Assembly (NCBI GenBank): GCA_019925095.2
Contig: CM034394.1
Coordinates: forward strand, 5,902,272 to 5,966,271
Source of the DNA: Dendrolimus kikuchii
Lineage: Eukaryota; Arthropoda; Insecta; Lepidoptera; Lasiocampidae
Direction: 5' to 3'
Length of the DNA stretch: 64,000 nucleotides
The translations under genes were made by a program, and so were the position numbers. Shown one piece after another: positions 1 to 11,900 of this stretch; the first letter of the stretch is position 1; each line of letters begins with the position of its first letter. The notes beneath the pieces were generated by a model. It ran no database searches and had not been told where the DNA came from. It saw only the letters and a program-made list of their open reading frames with translations.

Positions 1-524
1 TAACAGTTTTGTCAAAAACGGAACTCTTATAAAAGCGACATGTCTCGTACATCCATTTACATTTTTCTCAGACCCTACTGGCTCAATTTGGGTGAAATTA
101 TACAAGAAGACATATTATATCTAATGTTCTACTACACAATGAATTAGAAATTAAAAGCGTCGTGATATTTATTTCCAATGAAAATAGTCATAAAATCGGT
201 AGACATTATTATCTAATAAAATCATGTTGATGTGTTTAGAACTATTTTTTTAAATTTAGTCCATAAACTGGAGATGGTAGATCTTAAAATCAAATTGATA
301 GAGGTTAAAAATTAGTTAAAAAAATTGTTTGAACAAAATTTACTGAGTAGTATTTAAGATATGTGATATTTTTAATAAGATGTTTTTTCTGTAGCCACAT
401 GAATGAAGACAGTGGAAGCTTGTAATCTCTACGGAGTCCTAAGATAAAGGTTTCGCGGTACAAAGAAAACGAAAATAGATACGCTATCTAGTGATTTTTA
501 ATTCTGCCTATTTTTTCTTTACAG

Positions 525-693
525 AGTAACACCAGCGTACTTAATCGTGATCCTGTTCTACATAACATGGTTCCCAAAATTGGGCGAAGGACCGTTATGG
601 GAAGACCGTTTACTGTTGGAACAGGAGCGCTGCAAAGCGTCGTGGTGGGCGAACATTCTGTACATCAACAACTATGTGAACACTGACAAAATT
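525..693 (+). CDS. NRF-6-like gene, exon 1 of window
   Basis: Acceptor ttctttacag ends at 524 and donor gtgagt starts at 694. The first base completes a split codon; 56 full codons follow and the exon ends in phase 0. It encodes a membrane helix (YLIVILFYITWF) followed by the conserved WED...C...WWANILYINNY block of the family. Confidence 0.92.
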
Positions 694-2868
694 GTGAGTT
701 ATACTAAATTCTGGGTGGAAGTTAGGGAATAGTTCCGATCTGGATTATTACGAATGAGGAACTTTTGTTAAAGTAATGCATATCGTTTACTATAGAAATA
801 TATAACCGTCAAGTCTTCTCTTTAATCAAAACCGAATTTTACAGTACTCTTTAAGAATTTATCTGACTTTCTTCTTGTTTTATTGGTTGTCGTAAGAGGC
901 GAACTAACCACTGTGAGGTAAGGCAATTGTTAGTCTGGATGGCTATCATCCCTGATCTAGGGATATCACAATTAAAAGCCTTCTGTTGTGGCATTACTGG
1001 TCCACTTGCAGTGTTCCCTTCGAAGCCGGTTGCACATTGGCAGCACCTTTAGGGTTGCAAATGTTGTAGGCGACGGTACACCTTGTCAGGCTTTCTGCTG
1101 CAATACTACAGCAATAAGAGACGGTTTATGTATTTAATCGGTATCAGGTATTCCTGACTATCCAAGCTTTAGGATCATCTTCAAGTGAATAGGCAGTAAA
1201 TGAATTAGTAGGTCCATTGCCTGACAACGTAGGTACAGGATAAACGAAATTTAAATATTGCAAAATCTGTCCATTTGTTTTTATGTTATTGTTTTATTTC
1301 TAATGATAAGTTCGAATATGTCCGGTTCACGCCGGGAGCGAACGAATGACGCTTTGAGAATAACACAATAATAATCTGAAATATTATAATCGAAGTTTAT
1401 TACACTAGAATTATTACAGTTACGATATCAAATATTGCACACTAATACACAGAAATATTAGGACAACTCCAAGAGTCGCATCCACGCTTGTCAGTTGTTG
1501 AGCAGTAATTTGCCCTCCAAGAATATTGCTATTATCAAGCAGTAATTATCGACCACAATGTATCATGTGGTCCTCGTCCAAGATTGTCATTGTAGACTGT
1601 CGTGTAGACCGTCGTTGTGGACTACTTGTTGTAGACTGCCGATTCAAGACTTGGTTGTAGACTCGTAGAATGTCGGTTTAAGACTGCCCCTCCTCTGCCT
1701 GAACACCACGTATTTAAAAGATTCTCGTAGCGCGCCGCAGTGACACCATCCGGTAATGCTGTGGCGCCACTTCAGTTGTTTTTTTAATTTTTATTGTAAG
1801 AGATCAGCAGACAGGCAGACGGCCCACTCGATGGAAAGCGGTTACCAGCGCCTATGGACATTTGCAACACCAAAGTTACTACAAATGCGCTGCTGCTCTC
1901 TTAAGGGAAACTGAAACCTGGTCACTAATGCCGGAACACAACTCAAGGTCGTTCTGGCGACATACTTTAGACAACTCTCATGGTAAAATCCTGAATTTAC
2001 CGTTGGTTACGTTTCGTGTGAAACATAATGAAGCATTCAACTAAAAAGTGATTAAAAAAAAATATATTGTTTGCCTTATTTACCAAAAAAAGTCCAACAT
2101 GAGACGGGTTAAGGGGTTACCTAAATAGAGTTCGCTATCTCGCTCGCACATCACCAGATCTTTGAAGATGTTAATTGACAGAACTTACAAATGTGTATTT
2201 TATCCGTGCAGGAACGGAGAAAGAATACAATTTCCTGCGGCCGGCGGCCTGTCGTAAGAGGCGACTAAACAACCCACAGCCAGGTGGTAGGGCATTTGCC
2301 CGACTGGATGGCTACCACCCCTGGTCTAGAGCATGCCGCCATAAAAACTTTGAGTTGTGTTCTGGCATTAGTGACCAGGTTCCAGTCTCCCTTAAGAGAG
2401 CAGCAGCGCACCCTTGGTGTTGCAAATGTCCATAGGCGATGGTAAACGCTTTCCATCCAGTGGGCCGTCTGCCCGTCTGCTGAACTAGTGCAATAAAAAA
2501 AAAATCTACGAATCTAACGATAATATTTCGAATGTTACACAATTTTTCCTCTGTGTTTTCTCGAAATGAGGTTTGCATTCAGCTTATTGTTGTGCTGGAA
2601 TTATATCCAAAATGTGCTGATTTTTAGTTCGCTTTTCCCTTCCACTGTGATGGCAAAACGAACCAAAATCATAAATATGAAACAAATTAACTTAAATTTT
2701 TGTGCAATGATAACATTATGTAGATGGGTAAATTTTATCTTAATTTGTTGTAAACGACGTTGCAAAATTGTTATCTAGTGGAACATATGTAGATGGACTA
2801 AAAACATTTGAATTTGAATATATTATGTTTAGGCTTTTTTATAATTGAGAGAGAGAGAGAGAGAGAGT

Positions 2869-2911
<43 letters not shown>

Positions 2912-5900
2912 GTCTATTGAACATAATTTAAGAATTAAATATACATACATACATACATACATAACTTCACGCCAGTTCCCTTGCGGGGTAGGCACGAACA
3001 GCAGAGTGCCATTTAGGCTTATTCTTACACACCTCACTTGCCTCTTTGACATTCATAACTCTACACGATCAAATTTGCACATAATTTAAGAATTAAATAT
3101 ACAAATACATACATATATACACAGTCATATATATACAGTCATATATATATACACATATAAAATAATATATTTCAAAATACATAAGTCATTGTAATAAATG
3201 TATTAGCATGGTATAGTGTTAATCAGACAGCTATTTGTGGACAAATAGTGTTTTCTGAGTAAATTTCTAAATGTTGTTAAGGATTTGGCCTCTTTGACAG
3301 TAAGAGGCAACATATTCCAAAATTTGACAGCCTGTATCATGCTAGGATGAAGTGTGTGCAGGTGTTATAAGTTACGATACATATCAGAGTGCAAATTGTG
3401 GCCAGTGGATATGGGAAGGACTTTAAAACGTTCCTTAATGTACTGGGGACTATTAGGAGTAAATATTATGTATGTTAATAATATAATAATATGTTGAATA
3501 CAGTCTCTTATTATTTTATTTCAGTGTATGTTTCAATCCTGGTATTTGTCAGTCGATACGCAGTTGTTCTTTGTCGCGCCGTTCTTCATCTATAGTCTTT
3601 GGAGGTGGAGGAAGTTCGGACCAATTTGTTTATCAGTTACACTCATCATCTCACTTATTATCCCCGCTGTGATAACTTATAAGGAGCACTTGGATCCTAC
3701 TTTGCTGTTCTATGCCAAGTAAGTTCATTTAGAAAATATTCGAAAAAGCTTAAGGTGCTCAACAGGGCTAAGCTGTTCTGCACGCCGGAACATAAGCTTT
3801 TATTATATAAAGTCCAAGTCATCTCTGGGTTGGGGCACCTCAGTACCAGCTGCTCCCAATTGACTCTTTGTAGCGCCGAGCGGTCTGTATTGTTGACGAT
3901 CCCAACGTTACAGACGGCTTAGAACCTTTAAGTCTCAGAAGAGACGTTGGCACTCTACGTCTGTACAATTGGGAGTGTTCTGATGAGATATTTTATTTTG
4001 TGCCTACCTCGCTATTTTACCACCGCACTGCTCGCCGGCGACTGGGAGTTCATCCACATTATCTTGACACCTGGAAGTCATCCACTCTACGTGGCGTTCG
4101 CACCTTTAAGCCCTATGTGAGAGATATTTAAAGTCTCAACGAGGTAGGCAACGCATCGGCTCCCTTAGTGTTGTAGATGTCCTTGGCGACGGTAGCCACT
4201 TGCCACCAAGTGGACCTGTTTGCCAGTTTGCCTACAAGTAAACATAAAAAATGTCATTTCTTTAAATTGCCTGAAATAAGCAAACAGGTTGATGTTCCGC
4301 CTGAAGAATAGTAGTCACCACTCCGCCATCTATGGAGGCTTCCAATACTATAGGCGTTATCAATCTATTGTGTTACTGGCTTCGATTTTTTTTAGGAACG
4401 CGAAGAGCTTTCAGTATAAATTCACAAACAGTTATTTATAGGTATTATTTTTTATTATAAAGATTTGTATGTCTTTAAAGACCACGGGAAAAATTATTTT
4501 TTATTATTATTATTTAATTGTTTTGTTAGGGATTATTATTGTATAATTCCTATATTTTTTTTAAATTCATGTAATAGTTTAAGGTTACCCAAATACTTGG
4601 AGACTTTAGGACATACGAAATATGAGATTTTGAAGTGACCTGAACACCAGTGCTGTGTCGGAACATGTTTCGGCACAGCAAAAGATTGACTGCCAACCTC
4701 ATTTATTAAATTGTGGCATTCATTTTTGTTTTGTACGTATATTATCTTATCAGTTTGTATTGTGTGTGTCGCAATTGGAAATAAATATATTCTGTCTTTC
4801 TTCTTTTGTAGTAAAAATCTACGGTCATTTTTAATCGTTATTTTTCGTGTTGACTGCCATTTTGTGTAGCCGTATAGTTATAATAGACAAAACCAGCCAT
4901 ATAAAACCAGTATATTTAGGAAAAATAACAGTCTGCCAAAATCGTTAGGCAACCATAAGAAAGTTCAATTTTAAATTAAGTCAGCGTAATTTAAGTTTCA
5001 CAGATTTGGTATGTTATTTTAGAGGTTAAATTCAACGACACTTCCAATTTTATAAAAATGTTTGATAAAATATATTTACTACGTTTTGATGGTTTTAGGT
5101 GCGGTAATTTATTTGATTTATATTATTCCGACGTTTCGGCCACTTCAGTAGCTGTGATCACGGAAGACAAAGATGTCAAGTGTCAGTGAATGTGAATGGT
5201 CTGTTAGATTAGGCTCCCATTGAATAAATAATGACCATAAACATAATTAAAACTAAATAATTAAAATGAACAGTTGGCGATAGGCTAAATAATACTTTAA
5301 CAATACTCATTGTCACTTGACATCTTTGTCGTCTGTGATCACGATTACTATAAAGTGGCCGAAACGTCGGAATAATAAAAATCAAATAATTTACCGCGCT
5401 TAAAACCGTTAAGAGGTAGTTTTATTATGTATACTAGTCGCGAAAACTTTAGAAAATAAAAATATTAGTTACTTTTTTATATTTTCACATGCGACTATTT
5501 TCGTGACATTTTTTTTTCAATATAATTTAATTTTCGTATAATTGTAAATAATTGTTTGAGCCAATTTTTATTTTTATTATATAAATATTTTTTTAGTGGA
5601 AACTTGATTGATATATGTATTCATTTTGTGTTTTATATTTAAGAATATCAATTATTGTATGTTTCCCAAACAAATTAAATAAATAAATATGTAATTTTTG
5701 TGTTTTAGAGAATTCACCGATATTGTATCGAACTTTTATTTCAACGACGCTTATATTAAAACCCATATGAAGATGACAACTTACTGCATGGGATTGTTAA
5801 TTGGATATATTCTTCATAGGATACAATCAAAGAAGTAAGTAACATTAATAAATATAATAATTAATAAAGTCTTGGCATTTTTAGGGGCCCATGCAGTGAG

Positions 5901-8900
5901 TGGCGAGTCACCGCCTGCCCATTTTTTCCATGTACCTTGAATACTGCGACGGGCAGACGCCATAGTCGCCATAGTTCCCGATCTGTAGCTCCATTAATTG
6001 ATCATCCCAATAGACCGGTACCTTTTGTTCTCATTTTCTACAATACTCCTACACTTACCGGGACTTGTCCATGGGTGGATTTTTATATGTTTTAAACGGG
6101 GATAATCGCCGGTCAGTGTGACTCCACATCTATATATATATATATATAAAAGAAAGTCGTGTTAGTTACACTATTTATAACTCAAGAACAGCTATACCGA
6201 TTTGGCCGAAAATTGGTGAGGAAATAGCTTAGAACCAGGAGACGGACATAGGATACTTTTCATCCCGTTGGAACAGGTAGGTGACGCTGAGATCGGGTTC
6301 TAGAATCCTCCTAATCAACTGGACCGATTTTGGTGATTTTGTTTTTGTGTGTTTGAGTGGGTCCCCGGATGGTTTAAATCCACAATTGGAACCGGTAGAT
6401 GGCGCTGGAATCGGGTTCTAGATTTTTATTTTTTCAGAGCAGGACAACGTCTGCCGGGGCTGCTAGTTTAGAATAAATTTGACAAGCGGCCTCTACGTGT
6501 TGGCCTTCCCATGGCCCCACGCAAGCTCTTCAAAAGTCCGGACCATTTTTATGGCCTGTGATCTACAGAGATATACATATAATAAAGTCTTATTAATTTT
6601 CAACCAGTTTGTATATTTAATAAACATTTAAAATTAGCTGATAACTTCAGAAAGAGTCAAATTTCTACTAGTAATATAATTTATAAAGTTATAACACCAT
6701 ATGGATAGGATATGAGAAAAGCACCTTTAAAGACACTTTTTTTATATTTTACAAAAAGTAAATTTGCAGTCAATGTATGCTAAAACATGTCGCAATTATT
6801 ATCATCATTTCCGAAGCTAATAATAGAATTATTTGGCTTGAAAAAATCGGCTAATTAATACAATATTTTAATTAACCGTATATTTTTTGTAAGAAAAGCT
6901 TATCAACCGGCTTCATTTACGTAAACTTCGGGTTATTATTTTGGGGAAATTACTTCGTTATCGATAGGTATATATAATAAAAAGTATCGTATATTTATGC
7001 CAGTTATCTAAAATTCAGATAGGTATACAAAATTTCATTATAATCAATTCATTTCTAAGCTGAAAAGAAGGAACCAACAATTACATAGGCATACTACGAT
7101 ATACCCGCGCCTTCATCTATGTCGGCATTAGGTAATTTTTATGCACGCGAACTACTACTACAAACCGCTACCGGGAAAATTCTTGGGGGATTCCCGAGAC
7201 AAAATTTTTATTACATAAAATTTGCTATCGATAAATGAAAAATTCGCATTGGAATTCGATTTTTTTTTCAATGTGGCCGATTTACATCATTTCCAGAAAA
7301 ATTCTAGGAAGAAGAAGAAGATTTTAATTGTAAGAATTTGCTGTCGATCAGAGATAACCGTATCGACTTCGGCCCAGTACTTTTTACGTGAATCCCGAAC
7401 AAACAGGCAAGAAGTCTAAAAATAATTACATCGTGTTCTCCATCTATATATAGTCTATTCCAGTTGTTTTTTTTAATAACTTTAATGTACAGACACGGCA
7501 TGTTTCGAATTTTATAATATTATATATAGATAGATAGACAAGTTAAAGTAAATAAGACAATTTTCACACTTACCCTGAATTGATTTAAATTTAAGTTTTA
7601 ACTAATGTAATTATTTCAGTTACCAAATCTCAGGTCTTATTAAAACCTTCGCCTGGATCATAAGCATTATCCTGGGCACTGTCACCACATTCTCAGTGAC
7701 ACTGTTCTACCAGGAGTGGTACCAGTACAACAGTATCGAAGCGGCTGCTTACATTTCTCTTCATAAGTTAGCGTGGGGCATTGCTAATGGATGGCTGATC
7801 ATTGCTTGTGCGACTGGAAACGGAGGTAAATTATTATATTTACTTAGTGGTGTATCGTGCTTCTTTATTCAATGAGATAATATAATATATATGTTACGGG
7901 CAATTTGATTAATTGGGCAGTATTAATATGGACTGATCATTATGAATAATGACCACGAGCGTTGGTCAATTTGATAAATTTATTAATTTGGCCGGCCTAT
8001 ATTAATAAAGCACAACCGATCATCCATTAAAAAAATCATGGTTTGAGATAACTTTAATTTGTCACTTGGACTGGGCAGTATGTACTTGTCTACTTCTAGC
8101 TGGACAATATTAATGATAAATTCAGTTACCTGTCCATAAGAATTATGTAAGTTTAACTCATTTAAGGGTGGGCACAGTTATATGGCACTTTTATTTATTA
8201 TGAACAGATTCAATTTTTTTAAAATATAGGTTAAAGAGTGGTTCATTGTTATTTTTTATAACCACCCAAAGTTCACTGCATATCTCAAATGACAAATAAA
8301 AGTGCTGTATAACTATACTTTAACCTCATTTCATAACAAAAAAATACAGTTCACCGATGTTTTATTATACATATTTTTTTTCTTACTATCCGTGATCGCT
8401 AGGATGTTTTTATATCCTCCGCCGTGTGGCAGGGCAGAGATCTTTGTTTTATTAATTGCCCAAGATAAGGTACTCATTATTCATACTGACCAGGAAAAGT
8501 GATCAATCATGCAGTTTTATATTGCGCACTTTTCACGGGCAATAATTGTATACGAGTACAGACCGGTCACTATGAATAGTGACCGAATTTATCAAGTTGC
8601 CCGTAATATATACATAGATAATACTTTACTGTTCATTAAAATAACAGACATTATATATCTACTACTTATATATGTAACTATTATTATACGCAAGTAATAT
8701 TTTTAGGCAATACTGTAGGCGGCCTTATTGCGATCTCCTTTAAACGACCTAACTTATAGGATATTTTTAGGCAATGTGGCGATGTAGGTGGTGCATAAAC
8801 TTAGATGAAAAATGGTAGTTTTAGAGAAATCTTAATTGGTTCGATTTTTAAAGCATAATATTGTTACGAGTGCGGGACTCGAATTAAAATGCCATTGGAA

Positions 8901-11900
8901 TTACTATAGAATAGATATAGAACTATATATACAAACACTTATAGCACAAGTACAAATATAACTGGACGCAACCAGTACAAACTGCACAATTCAATAACAC
9001 GCGCAAAGCCCGTCACTATATAGCTTATCAAATGTACGTCTTGCTCGTATCGTCATCCTCGCTTGACTGCGGTTCTCGCTACATTGCCTCCCCTCTCCAT
9101 CCTGCCGTCGTTTTATACTTCACAAATATAAGTGTGCCCGCCAGTATCGTCGACTTAATTTCCTAGAAATACGTAATCCGCACGCCTGCTTAATTATTCC
9201 TGCTAACGGCCATAAACTAGTACAATATACAATAGACTGTTTTTCTAAGTAAACAAAAGGAGTCCAAATACGGGAAGGTAATAAACTGTGCTTTATGTCA
9301 GGCAGGTGTGAATTCACTGTTTGTCGACATATAACAATATTTTGTAAGATTCGTGTGTATTTTTTCCATCATGATCATGAATTTTGTCTCTTCACGTAAA
9401 TAGTGTCTTATTAGTAACTAAAGCTTCTGATTAATCTAACCACCTCAGTCATATTAGTTATACGAGGTATATGGTAAAAAAAGTTATAAAAATTGTTCTA
9501 ATTGCATGCGGAATGCGTTTCTGAAAAACAATTTTAACTCTTTAATGAGCCTGTTAACCTCGTATAACTATTATAAATAAGTTTGTATTTAAGTAAATTG
9601 TAAAAAAATATTGTTTTCTTGCAGTAAAGTATCAAAATCTTAAATCGGCTCTTTGAAAAACTATATCTGTTTTTTTGTTAAAAGAAGTTATTGAAATAGC
9701 TCTGTTTTGTTTTTATCTAACTGAAATCTTATTAAATTTTCATATCTTCTAGGAATTTTCGGCAAGCTGTGAAATCCTATTAAGTTTTCATATCTTCTAG
9801 GAATTCTCGGGAAGCTGTGAAATCTTATTAAATTTTCACATCTTCTAGGAATTCTCGGCAAGCTGTGAAATCTTATTAAATTTTCATATCTTCTAGGAAT
9901 TTTCGGCAAGCTGTGAAATCCTATTAAGTTTTCATATCTTCTAGGAATTCTCGGGAAGCTGTGAAATCTTATTAAATTTTCACATCTTCTAGGAATTCTC
10001 GGCAAGCTGTGAAATCTTATTAAATTTTCATATCTTCTAGGAATTTTCGGCAAGCTGTGAAATCCTATTAAGTTTTCATATCTTCTAGGAATTCTCGGGA
10101 AGCTGTGAAATCTTATTAAATTTTCACATCTTCTAGGAATTCTCGGCAAGCTGTGAATTCTTATTAAATTTTCATATCTTCTAGGAATTTTCGCCAAGCT
10201 GTGAAATCCTATTAAGTTTTCATATCTTCTACGAATTCTCGGGAAGCTGTGAAATCTAATTAAATTTTCTCATCTTCTAGGAATTCTCGGCAAGCTGTGA
10301 AATCTTATTAAATTTTCATATCTTCTAGGAATTTTCGGCAAGCTGTGAAATCCTATTAAGTTTTCATATCTTCTAGGAATTCTCGGGAAGCTGTGAAATC
10401 TTATTAAATTTTCACATCTTCTAGGAATTCTCGGCAAGCTGTGAAATCTTATTAAATTTTCATATCTTCTAGGAATTCTTGGCAAGCTGTTAACATGGAG
10501 GTTCTTGGCACCGATATCGAGGCTAACGTTTTGTGCTTACTTAGTAAACGGGATAGTCGAGTTGTACTACGTCGGTCAACTGAGGCACCCGCTTCATATC
10601 AACTTCTTTACTGTAGTAAGTATAACTTTCTCAAGTGTAACTAATTTAATTAACCGCCCTACTCAGAGTTCAATTATTGCCAATTATCGTTAAAAATGTG
10701 ATTGGATTGCTCATTTCACTAGATCGGTCGTAAATAGAAGATTTATTTACGGTTATTTCAATTATAGACATATATTTAGATATAATTATGTTCCTACCTC
10801 GGATAACGGATCAGTATGGCGATACAGCGACTTCGATGACCGAGGCTCATCTTTTTTAATTTTTTTATTATTATTATTAACATCTCTCCGAAATCGAGTT
10901 CCGTACCTTTTTTTACTACTTAATTTCTATGAAAAATTTTAGAGTCCATTCACGCTTATTGTTTATTTTTTTTTAGTCTGTGACATTAATTTAGTGATTT
11001 ATATGTTATGGTGTACCTTAAGATTAACTTATTATATTAATTTATCCTATTTTTAATACTAAACTTATACTAATGTAGAGTGTATCTGTTACATGCTGGT
11101 GTTGTGAGGAGTTTTTTATTTAATTTATTCTACTTTTACTTTTAAGGGATTATAGGTACAATGCAATATAAATTAGGTTTCTATCACTGTACTAGTTTAT
11201 AGTTATTATAATATATTGTATTAGTAAACAGAATTTTAAAATTGCAAAAAATCAACTATTGAATCTAAGAAACATGTTTTAAACATTGAATAGCAAGAGG
11301 ATTGACACAATTATGGTATCATAATAACTTAAGTGTGATAATGTTTCTAGTCTTTGAAGAACATTTCCTGTGATAATTTTGTATTAAATAATATACATTT
11401 TAAAGTTTGTTTGTTAGTTATAATATATGTAAACAGATAGATAACTCTTTCTTGTACACCAAAGCTTAGACAAACAAAAGTGATAAAATATTGTACAACG
11501 AGCGGCCTTAATGCTAAAATACGACCTCTTCCAAACAACCCCTTTTTTATACAGGGGAAATCTATTTGAGGACCATAGGCGACGCAAGGGGGAAAGGTTG
11601 CGACCCATGTGTGGGATTCGCCAGGTTGGGGTGTCACTAGCACCCCACGTGTTAAGTGCTATTGGCATGCAGCAGTTAGGGATACCCACTAAAACCTTGG
11701 TCCAATCCTCAAGCGTCTTTTGTGCGGGCTGTGGGTTTGCTCAAGCATTCGCCTTTAGTTCAGATGGATTTCAGATAACCCCTGCCAGAGATTGATAGAA
11801 CAGTTACCGTCGCTTATAGATGTTTGAACACCGGGGGCGAAGAAGAGGCGTTACCAGCTTTTAGAATGACATAATGGGAAGACTTAGACGGAACAGACAA

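Noticed and set aside
1318..1780. Possible LTR in the first intron
   Set aside because: Some LTR-like words (cggttcacgccgggagcg, tttatta) but no matching ends, no TSD and no second copy in the window.
2798..3052. 84-residue minus ORF with Ser-Leu repeats
   Set aside because: It is a translation of the (GA)n microsatellite and a LINE tail.
8700..8770. LINE L1 3'UTR fragment (gcggccttattgcgatctcc)
   Set aside because: The match is too short and interrupted to support a separate call.
9688..10197. Minus-strand 169-codon ORF of repeats reading IPRRYENLIRFHSLPR
   Set aside because: The array unit is 48 bp, a multiple of three, so one stop-free unit gives an open frame throughout. It overlaps an intron-exon junction of the opposite-strand gene and has no promoter or composition of its own.
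9719..10486. CRISPR-like array
   Set aside because: Units are contiguous tandem copies without unique spacers, in a eukaryotic intron.
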